From positions 1 to 64,000 of the forward strand of contig JAQXJB010000001.1 in the NCBI GenBank assembly GCA_029008095.1: 64,000 nt of DNA, given 5' to 3'. The translations under genes were made by a program, and so were the position numbers. The DNA comes from Clostridiales bacterium (GTDB taxonomy: Bacteria > Bacillota > Clostridia > Oscillospirales > Oscillospiraceae). The stretch's first letter is position 1. Every line of letters starts with the position of its first letter. The notes beneath the pieces are model-generated. The model was not told the DNA's origin. It saw only the letters and a program-made list of their open reading frames with translations, and did not search any database. This document shows positions 24,003-32,759 of this stretch, in pieces.

Positions 24003-25007
24003 ATGCTTACCCGCAAGCAAAACCTGCTTGAGACCATCCGTATGGGCAGCCCCGACCGTTTTGTCAACCAGTTTGACTATATGGAGCTGTTCCTCGACCC
24101 CATTCACGACCACTGCGGCGGCTTCTGTGAAGTCGGCGGCAGCAAGGTCAACGACTGGGGCGTGAAGGTATTCTGGCCGGTCGGCGAGCCCGGCCCCTTC
24201 CCCGTGACCGAAGGCGATGCCAAGGTTATCAAGGACGTCACCAAGTGGCGCGATGTTCTGGAGCCTCTGGTTCCCGACCCCAGCAAGTACCCTGAGGAGG
24301 AGTGGGACGCCATTCTCGCTCAGGTCGAGAAGGTAGACCGTAACGACAAGTTTGTTGCCCCCTGGTTCGTAAACGGCCTGTTTGAGAAGCTTCACTATCT
24401 CATGGGCGTAGAGGACACCATGATAAACCTCTACGAGGAGCCCGAGGCCATGCATGACCTTATCGACTTCATCGTTGATTGGCAGATTGAGGTAGCCAAG
24501 GAAACCAAGCGCCGCTATCACCCCGATGCTCTCTTCCAGCATGACGACTGGGGCAGCCAGACCCGACTGTTCCTTAGCCCCGAGATGTTCCGCGAGTTCA
24601 TCAAGCCCGCTTACACCAAGATCTACGGTTTCTGGAAGAAGGAATGCGACTGCCAGCTCATCGTTCACCACTCCGACAGCTATGCCGCCGATCTGGTGCC
24701 CGACATGATCGACATGGGCATCGACGTATTCCAGGGCGCGGTTCTGGAAAACAACATTCCTGAACTGCTGAAGAAGTACGGCGGCAAGATCGCCATCCAG
24801 GGCGGTCTTGACAACGGTAAGTTCGACAAGGTGGATTGGAGCAAGGAAGCCATCACCAACGGTCTCGTTGACATCATCGAGAAAACCGGCGGCGGCAAGG
24901 GTCTCATCCCCAGCTTCACTATGGGCGGCCCCGGCACCACCTTCGACGGCGCGTACGATTGGGCATCCGAAGAGATCGACCGTCTGAGCAAGGTCTACTT
25001 CAAGTAA
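24003..25007 (+). CDS. uroporphyrinogen decarboxylase (URO-D) family protein
   Basis: 334 aa, TIM-barrel of the HemE/MtaA/CmuA superfamily (QHDDWGSQTRLFLSP, FKPAYTKIYG-type and GGLDNG segments). The position where corrinoid methyltransferases such as MtaA have a zinc H-x-C motif reads VHHSDS, without cysteine, and the N-terminal HemE arginine cluster is absent, so neither haem synthesis nor a standard methyltransferase role is supported. The start at 24003 uses GAGGAGG 6 nt upstream. No neighbouring corrinoid protein. Function unknown. Confidence 0.8.
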   Translation: MLTRKQNLLETIRMGSPDRFVNQFDYMELFLDPIHDHCGGFCEVGGSKVNDWGVKVFWPVGEPGPFPVTEGDAKVIKDVTKWRDVLEPLVPDPSKYPEEEWDAILAQVEKVDRNDKFVAPWFVNGLFEKLHYLMGVEDTMINLYEEPEAMHDLIDFIVDWQIEVAKETKRRYHPDALFQHDDWGSQTRLFLSPEMFREFIKPAYTKIYGFWKKECDCQLIVHHSDSYAADLVPDMIDMGIDVFQGAVLENNIPELLKKYGGKIAIQGGLDNGKFDKVDWSKEAITNGLVDIIEKTGGGKGLIPSFTMGGPGTTFDGAYDWASEEIDRLSKVYFK

Positions 25008-25029
25008 TCAGCTTTCATACAAATGCAAA

Positions 25030-25055
25030 GGGACTGCGGAAATTTCCGCAGTCCC
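25030..25055. terminator. hairpin terminator
   Basis: Perfect palindrome GGGACTGCGGAAA/TTTCCGCAGTCCC followed by CGTTTGTTTA, between convergent genes. Confidence 0.8.
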
Positions 25056-25098
25056 CGTTTGTTTATAAGAGTTTCTTCTGTCTTGCGCTATGTAAGTA

Positions 25099-25722
25099 TC
25101 AGCACTTGGCTTTATAGCCCATTTGGTTGAGCTTGGCGCAGATCGCGCTGGCGTCCTCTATGTCGAGCTTGAAGTCCAGCTCGCCTTCATCCGCACCGTT
25201 GTGCAGAGCCATGTGCATGATGTTGGCGCCGGTCTCGCCGATAACCTTCATGACCTCAACACCCACGCCGGGCTTATTGGGTACATGGACCTCTATTCTC
25301 GCGCCTGCGTTTCTCGCGCCCATCATATCGATAAAGGCGTCAAAAATATCAGACTGCGTGATGATGCCGACCAGCTTTTTGCCTTCCATGACCGGTAGGG
25401 CGCGGACATCATGGCTGCGCATGAGAACGGCGGCCTTCTCCAGCAGAGCGTCAGCCTCAATGGTGACGGGGTCGGTGCTCATTGCCTGAGATACGTCTAT
25501 CTTGGTAAGCAGATAATTGATCTCATAAACGCTGAGCGAAGTGGCTTTGGAGGGGGTAACGTTCTGCAGCTCAGTCTCCGTGAGCATACCAACAAGCTTG
25601 CCGTTCTTCACAACGGGAAGCTGATGGAAGCCGTGATCCTTCATGATGGAGAATGCATCGCTGATGCTTGCGTTGGGACGAATGGTATACGGATTAGCTG
25701 TCATCTTGTTCTTGACATACAC
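25099..25722 (-). CDS. CBS-domain pair plus ACT domain protein (AcuB-like)
   Basis: 207 aa: CBS 1 (about 7-58, HGFHQLPVVKNGKLVGMLTE), CBS 2 (about 77-130, VRALPVMEGKKLVGIITQ) and a C-terminal ACT domain (about 141-205, PNKPGVGVEVMKVIGE). CBS pairs bind adenosine nucleotides; ACT domains bind amino acids. It resembles AcuB of Bacillus but no acuA/acuC are adjacent, so the role is a generic metabolic sensor. Confidence 0.85.
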   Translation of the reverse strand: MYVKNKMTANPYTIRPNASISDAFSIMKDHGFHQLPVVKNGKLVGMLTETELQNVTPSKATSLSVYEINYLLTKIDVSQAMSTDPVTIEADALLEKAAVLMRSHDVRALPVMEGKKLVGIITQSDIFDAFIDMMGARNAGARIEVHVPNKPGVGVEVMKVIGETGANIMHMALHNGADEGELDFKLDIEDASAICAKLNQMGYKAKC

Positions 25723-25790
25723 GAGATATTCCTCCCTATCAAATAATCTTATGGCTTCATTATAATATTGAACTGAAAAATAGTCAATCT

Positions 25791-27110
25791 TTAGACGTTT
25801 TCATCTGTCTCTTCCGCCTCCTGAGCGGCTACCTGCTCATTCATTTCCGCAATGGTGCAGCCGGGAGCGGAGAGATCCAGTTCAAAAAGGATATTCAGCG
25901 GTATCGCAAGGTTCAGGCTGTGACCGTTGATGAAATACGCACAGGTACTGCCAATGGCCTGTCCATACGCGTTCACCAGCACACCGCCGCTGTTGCCTTG
26001 GGAAATGGCGGCGGTATTCTGTATCATGGGGTTGCCGAAGCCCTGCACCTCGCGGTTTTTATAGCTGACGATCCCTGATGTTATGGTTCCGCTGAGGGTG
26101 AGGGGGCTGCCGATTGCGTAAACCGTTTCGCCGTTTCTCACGTTATCGGAATGGACATACTCCAAGCACGGGAAGAAGCTGTTCAGCTTCATATCAAGGG
26201 ACGTGCTACTGACACGGAACACCACGAGGTCGGTAAGCTTATCGTAGCTGAGTATCTCCGTAACCCTGTATTTTTCGCCGTTATTGAGTGTTATCACTGC
26301 AACGCTGCTGTTCGCGAAGGCATGGTAGTTGGAAACGGCCACGCCATCCTGGCTTATAAAGAAGCCGCTGGCGTTGGCGATAGGCTCATTGAGCTGGAGG
26401 CCTGTCTCGTTCTCATAAAAGCTTATGGAGAAAACGGCGTCGATGCAGCGCTCATATATCTCCGCACCGTCCAGCTCGCCGCCAATGGACATGCCTATGG
26501 CATTGGCCTTAGCTCCGTCCACATCGCCATCCGCAGCAAGGCGCTCTATGAGAGTGGTGGTCTTTCCCTTCAGCCGGGTCGTGAGAGTGTCGCAGGTCAT
26601 AGAAAACATATCCGCGCGGGTAAAGCTGCCGTCATCATCGCTGCGCTTTATGCCCAGGCGGGCAGCAAAAAGAGCGCTCTGCTCCCAGGTGAACTCGCCC
26701 AGCGCATCGGAATAGCCAAGCACGCGCAGGAGCATGGTGGCGTAATCATCCTCGCTGACCGGCTGGTCGAAGCCGTATATACCGGCGTCAGTTCCGTTCA
26801 CCAGGCCGGCAGCGTAGGCGTAGGCGGCATACTTCTCGGCCCACTCGGGAACATCGGTAAAGGGATTATGGTATTCTCCTTTCTCGTCCTCGCCGCCCGC
26901 CAGTCGGACAGTGAGGACCAGTGCCTCGGCCCGGGTAGGCGCCCGGTAAAGCTCATAGCCCTTGTCCGAGCCCTGGATGAGCTCCAGCGTGTAAAGAACG
27001 TCAGCATCTCTGCTTTCATCGCGGGTATATGCCGCTCCCGCATTGGGGACGGCGCAAAGGAGCATGACAGCCGCACAGACGCCGGCAGTCAGCTTTTTAT
27101 ATATCTTCAT
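25791..27110 (-). CDS. S1C trypsin-like protease with SLH repeats
   Basis: 439 aa. Signal peptide (1-26, cleavage near NAGA-A), about three S-layer-homology-like repeats (about 33-200, FTDVPEWAEKYAAYAYAAGLVNG), and a chymotrypsin-fold protease with His263, Asp294 and Ser374 (SQGNSGGVLV). No PDZ domain follows, unlike HtrA/DegP. SLH repeats usually dock on pyruvylated cell-wall polymers, so this is a cell-surface protease or binding platform. Confidence 0.85.
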   Translation of the reverse strand: MKIYKKLTAGVCAAVMLLCAVPNAGAAYTRDESRDADVLYTLELIQGSDKGYELYRAPTRAEALVLTVRLAGGEDEKGEYHNPFTDVPEWAEKYAAYAYAAGLVNGTDAGIYGFDQPVSEDDYATMLLRVLGYSDALGEFTWEQSALFAARLGIKRSDDDGSFTRADMFSMTCDTLTTRLKGKTTTLIERLAADGDVDGAKANAIGMSIGGELDGAEIYERCIDAVFSISFYENETGLQLNEPIANASGFFISQDGVAVSNYHAFANSSVAVITLNNGEKYRVTEILSYDKLTDLVVFRVSSTSLDMKLNSFFPCLEYVHSDNVRNGETVYAIGSPLTLSGTITSGIVSYKNREVQGFGNPMIQNTAAISQGNSGGVLVNAYGQAIGSTCAYFINGHSLNLAIPLNILFELDLSAPGCTIAEMNEQVAAQEAEETDENV

Positions 27111-27213
27111 TTTTCTGTACTCCTTGGAGGGTTAATCAGGCACATGTGCACATGCCAAGTATAGCAAATCAGCGGCTGCAAATCCACCTCTAAAAATTAC
27201 ATTTTTGTAAATA

Positions 27214-27242
27214 AAAAGCGCAACCATCACGGCTGCGCTTTT
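27214..27242 (-). terminator. terminator of secG
   Basis: AAAAGCGCA / TGCGCTTTT stem; minus-strand transcript ends in TTTTTATTT. Confidence 0.8.
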
Positions 27243-27256
27243 CCGACGTCCTTCAA

Positions 27257-27487
27257 TCAGGCAATAATATTGAGGATAAGGGTAAGGATGACAAAAGCGA
27301 TGGCAACCCACTTGGTGGACTTGGCCAGCTTTGCATCGATGGAACGACCCTTGTTCTTTGCGGCGAAGGTATCAGCGATACCGCCGATGGCACCGGAGAG
27401 GCCGGCGCTCTTGCCGGACTGGAACATAACGATGAGGACAACAGCGACAGCGCAAAGAAGCTGGAAAATAGTAAGAACGAGCTGCAT
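27257..27487 (-). CDS. secG: preprotein translocase subunit SecG
   Basis: 76 aa, two transmembrane helices with the conserved loop VLIVMFQSGKSAGLSGAIGG. The start MQLVLTIFQ (27487) follows AAAGGATTG; the longer ORF has no support. Part of SecYEG in the membrane; secY is at 59732. Divergent from the tatD leader. Confidence 0.92.
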   Translation of the reverse strand: MQLVLTIFQLLCAVAVVLIVMFQSGKSAGLSGAIGGIADTFAAKNKGRSIDAKLAKSTKWVAIAFVILTLILNIIA

Positions 27488-27636
27488 ATTAATAACAATC
27501 CTTTCAACACAGCCCGCAAAAGCGCAAGGCTGAAAATATTTCATATTTTACCCTTTAATTTTAGGCATTAGTTATGGTATCATATATAATAAAATAATGC
27601 AAGACATTTTTTCCTGTTTTTTTAAGGAGAAGTTTC

Positions 27637-27769
27637 GTGTGAAGAACACACTATATTATGAAAAGCCCGTCGCCTCGCCCTTTGGGCAACCGGCGATGAT
27701 GGCGAAAATCCTCCATGCGAGGGGATTTTTCATGACTATTTGTGCGGTGCTGCCGCATGGAGGATTTTT
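27637..27769 (+). ncRNA. structured 5' leader, copy C (candidate translational switch)
   Basis: GTGTG/CACAC hairpin (27637-27651) and TATATTATG as in copy A; P1 GTCGCC/GGCGAT (27669-27674, 27692-27697); P2 GCCC-TTT-GGGC (27677-27687); a P3 segment; conserved CATGACTATTTGTGC (27731-27745); P5 TGCGG/CCGCA (27743-27757); TGGAGGA and ATG 27770. AAAATCCTCCATGC (27705-27718) is perfectly complementary over 14 nt to the ribosome-binding region GCATGGAGGATTTT (27755-27768). P1, P2 and P5 differ from copy A in sequence but keep pairing. Confidence 0.75.
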
Positions 27770-28531
27770 ATGTACTTTGACACACATGCTCATTTTGATT
27801 CTGAAAAATTTGAAGCCGACCGCCTTGACGTGCTCTCCGCTATGCCAGCCGCCGGTGTGGAACTGATACTTGACCCCGGCAGTGATCTGGCCACTTCCCG
27901 AACCGCGGCGGCACTGGCGGAGCAGTTTGATTACGTGTACGCCGCCGCCGGCGTACATCCCCACGAAGCCGAGGACGTGAGCGACAGCTATATGGCCGCC
28001 ATTGAGGAGCTTTGCCGGCTTCCCAAGGTAAAGGCAATCGGTGAGATAGGTCTGGACTATCACTATGATTTCTCGCCCCGTCAGACCCAGCGGGAAGTAT
28101 TTGCCGCTCAGATGGCGTTGGCCCGAGACCTGGACATGCCCGTTATTATCCATGACCGCGAAGCCCACGAGGATTTTCTGAACATAATGCGGCAGTTCCC
28201 CACCGTGCGCGGCGTTGTCCACTGCTATTCCGGCAGTCTTGAAATGACCAGAGATATCCTCAAGGCCGGATGGAACATATCCTTCACCGGCTCTGTGACC
28301 TTCAAGAACAACAAAAAAGCTCCCGGCATTCTGGCGGCAATGCCTGCCGACCGCTACATGATTGAGACCGACAGCCCCTATATGACTCCCGTACCCCACC
28401 GCGGCAAGCGCAACGATTCCTCTTACCTGAAATATATCGCCGAATTCATCGCCGGTATACGCTGGGAGACCCCCGAGGAAGTCGCTGCCCAGACCCTTGA
28501 AAACGGCAAACGCTTTTTCGGGATAGATTAA
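27770..28531 (+). CDS. tatD: TatD family metal-dependent DNase
   Basis: 253 aa beginning MYFDTHAHFDSEKF, the first metal motif HxH of TatD hydrolases, then GEIGLDYHYDFSPRQTQ, VIIHDREAHEDF, VHCYSGSLE and IETDSPYMTP, all ligands present. TatD enzymes act as 3'-5' exonucleases in DNA repair and quality control. The start at 27770 follows TGGAGGA, which the leader can sequester. The ORF extension to 27740 would lie inside the P5 hairpin. Confidence 0.92.
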   Translation: MYFDTHAHFDSEKFEADRLDVLSAMPAAGVELILDPGSDLATSRTAAALAEQFDYVYAAAGVHPHEAEDVSDSYMAAIEELCRLPKVKAIGEIGLDYHYDFSPRQTQREVFAAQMALARDLDMPVIIHDREAHEDFLNIMRQFPTVRGVVHCYSGSLEMTRDILKAGWNISFTGSVTFKNNKKAPGILAAMPADRYMIETDSPYMTPVPHRGKRNDSSYLKYIAEFIAGIRWETPEEVAAQTLENGKRFFGID

Positions 28532-28646
28532 TACAGGAGGGAAATCAGGTATCATGTCGATATCCGATTTTTAACATATTGCGAAAAGGCAAGCTCTATT
28601 GTATAATACTTTACGCCATATTAAATACAAAGAATGGAGGATGTAT

Positions 28647-30311
28647 ATGGTCACTTGTCCCAACTGTGGCGAGCAGTACGAAAATCCAGGCAAATTCTGT
28701 TCAAAATGCGGAACCCCTCTGGAAGCCGACTCGTCCACTGCGACCCCTGATACCGCTGTCCCAGAAGTCAGTCCCGCGCCCCAATATGATCCCGCTCCCG
28801 AAAGCGCGCCTGTTGCAACTCTCAAAAAGAGCAGAAAGACTATAGTCATGGCGGCAGTTGTCGCTGCCGTTCTGCTGGTGGCCATCGTGCTCTCCGTTGT
28901 TCTCCTCGGCGGAGCGCTGAAATCACCCGCCGCCAAGTTTATTGACATACATAAGAATATGTATCTCTCCCCGCTTTCCTCGGCAGTTTCCTCTTCCGTG
29001 GATGCCATTACCTCAAAAAGCTCCAACGCGCTTGCGTACTCCGGCGATATGACTCTCAGTTTCAATTCCCGCCTGGACGACTACTATTACAGCGACACCA
29101 ATGCCATTTTCAACGCGCTTTCCATCGGTCTGAGCGCTGACATCAGCTCCAAGGAAGGTCTGTTCGGTTTTATCGTAAGCTATGACGACGACGCCCTGCT
29201 CAGTGGAACAATTACCGCCGACAAGGACAGCATCGGCATTCAACTGCCTGAGCTGGACAGCAAGTACTACACCATAACCTTGGATGCTCTTTTGAATATG
29301 CTGGAGGAAAATGGCATCCCGATAGACAGTGACAGCGCTAATGAGACAAAAGAGCTCTTTAAGGAGCTTTCCGGCAAGGATGTCCAGAAGCTTCTGGACG
29401 ACATTTCCGAAATACTCACAAGCTGCGTCACCAAGGAAAATGTGACTAAAGAAAAGCGCAAGATCGAGCTCAGCTATCTGGACAAGGATGTGGAGTGCAC
29501 CGTTTACACCTTCACCCCCGATGAGGATGACATTGAAGCCATGCTGAAAAAGCTGGCAGACTACCTCGAATCCAGCAAAACCGCTTATGAGCTTTTCTAT
29601 GCCGTCTACGGATTATCCTATATCGGCACCGGATATGAGACAGATGACGCCCAGATAAGGGATGATTATGACGACTTCATCGACGAACTCCGCGCTAATG
29701 CCCGCGACATCGGCACTGATATGGCAGACAGTGATTTCACCTGGATCACCGCTGTCAATGGAAAGCGGGTATATCTTGACAAGATAATCTTCAGAGACTC
29801 CTATAGCTCCACCGTGAGCATAAGCTATGAGTCCTACGGCGAGCCCAAGGACGGGCGACGCGACGCCATCGTTATTGAGGACGAGTGGGACAGCATGGTT
29901 CTCTCCAGCGAGTACGAGCTGGACGGCAAGAAGCTGAAAGGCAGCCTTTCTCTGTGCTATGACTATGAGGATATTGAGATAGAATATGATGTTGACATCT
30001 CAAAGAAGTCCTCTCTCGGTCTCTGGTACGGAACCTATAAGGTAAACTATGACGGAGATCGCGTATGCAAGCTCAGCGTTGACGAGGGCAAGTCCGGCGG
30101 CAGCGACCACGAGTTTGCTGCATACACCGATGACGGCACGTTCACAGCTATTCTCAACACCAGCGACAAAAAATCCAAAATCAAGCTTCCCTCTGTTAAG
30201 CCCACCGATATTTCCGACTACACTCTTGATGAGCTTGCGGACATATTTGAGGATATGGGCCGGGAGCTTGAGGACATCATGTACGATCTTTACGATAAGA
30301 TATATTACTGA
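28647..30311 (+). CDS. zinc-ribbon, single-pass surface protein
   Basis: 554 aa. N-terminal zinc ribbon (Cys4, Cys7, Cys18, Cys21), a proline-rich linker, one transmembrane helix (about 65-89) and a large extracytoplasmic part rich in Asp, Ser and Tyr with repeated short acidic patches. No enzymatic motif was found. The topology resembles zinc_ribbon_2 membrane proteins of Clostridia. The ATG at 28647 sits 6 nt after TGGAGG; the ATG at 28641 is too close to that site. Confidence 0.75.
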   Translation: MVTCPNCGEQYENPGKFCSKCGTPLEADSSTATPDTAVPEVSPAPQYDPAPESAPVATLKKSRKTIVMAAVVAAVLLVAIVLSVVLLGGALKSPAAKFIDIHKNMYLSPLSSAVSSSVDAITSKSSNALAYSGDMTLSFNSRLDDYYYSDTNAIFNALSIGLSADISSKEGLFGFIVSYDDDALLSGTITADKDSIGIQLPELDSKYYTITLDALLNMLEENGIPIDSDSANETKELFKELSGKDVQKLLDDISEILTSCVTKENVTKEKRKIELSYLDKDVECTVYTFTPDEDDIEAMLKKLADYLESSKTAYELFYAVYGLSYIGTGYETDDAQIRDDYDDFIDELRANARDIGTDMADSDFTWITAVNGKRVYLDKIIFRDSYSSTVSISYESYGEPKDGRRDAIVIEDEWDSMVLSSEYELDGKKLKGSLSLCYDYEDIEIEYDVDISKKSSLGLWYGTYKVNYDGDRVCKLSVDEGKSGGSDHEFAAYTDDGTFTAILNTSDKKSKIKLPSVKPTDISDYTLDELADIFEDMGRELEDIMYDLYDKIYY

Positions 30312-30401
30312 TATGGATATGCAGGCCGCCGCGGGTATTGACCGCGGCGGCTTCGTTGATTAAAGTTCATATATCGCAGCCTCCAAAATCAGCCGGCATA
30401 T

Positions 30402-30442
30402 AAAAGCCACCGGAACATTCATTGAATGATCCGGTGGCTTTT
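30402..30442. terminator. bidirectional intrinsic terminator
   Basis: AAAAGCCACCGGA / TCCGGTGGCTTTT, 13-bp stem between the convergent zinc-ribbon gene and the ABC operon. A further GC-rich hairpin GCCGCCGCGG/CCGCGGCGGC precedes it (30325-30351). Confidence 0.88.
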
Positions 30443-30444
30443 CT

Positions 30445-31176
30445 TTAATATATGCTTACCTGGGCGCGCATATACAGACGTATGGAAACCAGCAGAATAA
30501 TAACTGCGGCAGCCACAGCCAGCGCTATGCCCAATGCGGGTGTCATCACCTCGGCGATTGGCATAAACACCGCTCTCAGCACTTTGGATACAGGATGCTC
30601 CGGCCGCTCAATGGCCATGTCCACAAGGCGCGGGATCGGTATACTGCCGAAAATAATGATGAAATACATCACCGTCCAACCGCGAGTACCGAAGCGCAGC
30701 TTCACAGAGGCAACAAACAGTGCAAAAACCACCGGAACGATGATAAACGCTGCCAGGCTGCCGGGGGAAACAAGTGCGCGCGGATCAAGCTCCATATCCC
30801 GTCCGGCGTAAATACTGTGGGCCACAAGCTCGTCCAGCATCATGAGCAGGTACACCACCGAGGCGACTACCGCCATGCGCAGCAGAGATACCAGAAAATG
30901 GGCGAATATCTGCGGCAGGCGTCTCTGGCTCATGGCAACTGCCAGACTGTAATTGGTGCTGAAGCTGGCGCCGTCATACATCATCTGACCTATAACAGCT
31001 CCTACAACAGCCATAAGGCTGCCCATAGGAAAGAAGGTGGTATCCTCCTCAGGATCAATGGCAAGGACTATTGTCAGCAGGATATATCCGAATATATACA
31101 TGCCCAGCGTAAACACACCGCTGAAAATAGCCGTCTTGCCGCTGAGGCGAAATTCATTTTTGAATGCTTTAAGCAT
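30445..31176 (-). CDS. ABC transporter permease-like membrane protein
   Basis: 243 aa with six hydrophobic helices and no soluble domain, last gene of a GntR-ATPase-permease-permease operon. The MAVAMSQRRLPQIFAHFLV segment between helices is the kind of SxxRR loop seen in ABC-2 type permeases. The pair with 31203-31850 probably forms the membrane part; substrate unknown. Confidence 0.75.
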   Translation of the reverse strand: MLKAFKNEFRLSGKTAIFSGVFTLGMYIFGYILLTIVLAIDPEEDTTFFPMGSLMAVVGAVIGQMMYDGASFSTNYSLAVAMSQRRLPQIFAHFLVSLLRMAVVASVVYLLMMLDELVAHSIYAGRDMELDPRALVSPGSLAAFIIVPVVFALFVASVKLRFGTRGWTVMYFIIIFGSIPIPRLVDMAIERPEHPVSKVLRAVFMPIAEVMTPALGIALAVAAAVIILLVSIRLYMRAQVSIY

Positions 31177-31202
31177 GACTTTACCTCCTTAGCAAGCACT
31201 GT

Positions 31203-31850
31203 TCAAAGCTTGACCTCGTACTTTTTCAGTATTCTTGTCATCAGAATAAGCTCCACCGCCCAGAGCACCACGGCCAAAATCGCGCTTATTATGGTTATCA
31301 GCTTTGAAATATCAATATTCATACCGAAGCTGAATACACCGCCCCCGGCGGTAAAGCCGCCGATAAATCCGCCGGCCATTCCGCACATAATGAATATGAT
31401 TACCGAGAGTATCATTCCTATACGCCCGAAGCGCACGCCGATGCAGCCGATGATACCGCCCAGAGAGCCCGCGCAAATAAGCAGGCAGAACATAGGCAGC
31501 CACAGAGCCATAAATCCACGGGTAACATCGTTCCTGAATATCATGCAGACAACCACGGATATCAGTATGACAGCCATTGCAGGCAGACGTTCCATGATTT
31601 GCAGGCCGAATATAGCGTCGCGGCGTGTGCTGCCGAACGAAACGCAGACCGGCAGATAGCATTTATAGGCTGTTATGCCCATTATGAGCACAAAGAGAGC
31701 TCCTCCCAGTACAAGATAATAGGGGATCATCACAAAGGGCATCGCGTCCGTGCCAGTTGAAAACCACATGATCAACGCATAAAACAGGGCAAAGCCCATA
31801 GTCATCAGCAGTATGGTTACCGCGATACGCACCCACTTTTCACATTTCAT
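31203..31850 (-). CDS. membrane protein of ABC operon
   Basis: 215 aa, six predicted transmembrane helices, with SFGSTRRDAIFGLQIM between helices, matching the S-x-x-RR loop of the neighbouring permease. AGGAGCG site before ATG 31850. Separated from the next gene by 26 nt; same operon. Confidence 0.75.
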   Translation of the reverse strand: MKCEKWVRIAVTILLMTMGFALFYALIMWFSTGTDAMPFVMIPYYLVLGGALFVLIMGITAYKCYLPVCVSFGSTRRDAIFGLQIMERLPAMAVILISVVVCMIFRNDVTRGFMALWLPMFCLLICAGSLGGIIGCIGVRFGRIGMILSVIIFIMCGMAGGFIGGFTAGGGVFSFGMNIDISKLITIISAILAVVLWAVELILMTRILKKYEVKL

Positions 31851-31880
31851 TTTCCATCGCTCCTTTCGAGCCGTTTCCGC

Positions 31881-32759
31881 TCAGTTTTCGCGCTCATCGC
31901 CGCAGAGGGCAACGAATACGTTTTGCAGGCTCATAGGCTGAACGGTAACGTCATAGCCCTCGGCTATCTTTTCGCCGGGCTTCAGGACTACGGTGACGGA
32001 CTTTCCGCGGCCCGTTGTGACGGCATGGTGGGTCTCAAGGCCGGCGACGGCTTTATCTACCTCGGCCTCCAGACCGCTGACATAGCGGCACCGCTCCACC
32101 AGCTCCTGGGTATCCTCCATGCGGATTATCTCGCCGTCCCGAACCAGTATTACATCCTCAAATACGTTTGCCGCTTCCTCGATGATATGAGTGGATATTA
32201 CGAAGGTGCGCCCGGTGGCTGAGAACTCGTCCAGCAGAATGCGGTAAAAGTTTTCGCGCGCGATAACGTCCAACCCGGCCACCGGCTCGTCAAGGAAGGT
32301 AAACTCAGCCTTGCTTGCCAGAGCCACAGTAATGGTAACGGCGGAGAGCATACCCTTATTGACCTTGCCCATCGCCTTCTTTACGTCTATGCCGAATTCA
32401 TTTATCAGCTTCTCTGCCATAACCTTATCCCAATTGGGGTAATAGATGGCGGCAGTCTTGAGATATTCCTTTATCTTCATAGTGCCTATCCCGTTGCTGC
32501 CGGAAACGTTTATCTCCCGGGAAAAACATATTCTGTCCAGAGCGGCCTGGTTTTCCCAGATGGTCTCGCCGTCCAGCTCCACGCTGCCCTCGGAGAGCGG
32601 GTTCTGGGCGGATATTATGGAGAGCAGAGTGGTCTTTCCGGCTCCGTTGCGGCCGATGAGACCATATATTCTGCCACTCTCAAGTGTCAGATCCACACCC
32701 TTGAGAGCCGCTTTGTTCTTATAATTCTTTTTTATACCTTTGCAAACGATCTTGCTCAT
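31881..32759 (-). CDS. ABC transporter ATP-binding protein (YtrB-like)
   Basis: 292 aa with Walker A GRNGAGKTT, Q-loop region, Walker B TFLDEPVAGLD and the H-loop STHIIEE. The signature position reads MLSAVTIT rather than LSGGQ, a degenerate form common in YtrB/YtrE-type ATPases. C-terminal 70 residues form an accessory beta domain. The start overlaps the GntR stop by 4 nt. Probably energises export through the two permeases downstream. Confidence 0.88.
   Translation of the reverse strand: MSKIVCKGIKKNYKNKAALKGVDLTLESGRIYGLIGRNGAGKTTLLSIISAQNPLSEGSVELDGETIWENQAALDRICFSREINVSGSNGIGTMKIKEYLKTAAIYYPNWDKVMAEKLINEFGIDVKKAMGKVNKGMLSAVTITVALASKAEFTFLDEPVAGLDVIARENFYRILLDEFSATGRTFVISTHIIEEAANVFEDVILVRDGEIIRMEDTQELVERCRYVSGLEAEVDKAVAGLETHHAVTTGRGKSVTVVLKPGEKIAEGYDVTVQPMSLQNVFVALCGDEREN

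Noticed and set aside
27658-27699. Short upstream ORF (ATG after CACACTATATT) in leader C; start-stop ATGTAA in leader A
   Set aside because: No Shine-Dalgarno and not conserved between copies; the RNA-structure explanation fits better.
27684-27703. Possible SAM-I riboswitch (GGCAACC and GATGA strings)
   Set aside because: The order of the motifs and the stems around them do not match the SAM-I core, and downstream genes are not methionine-related.
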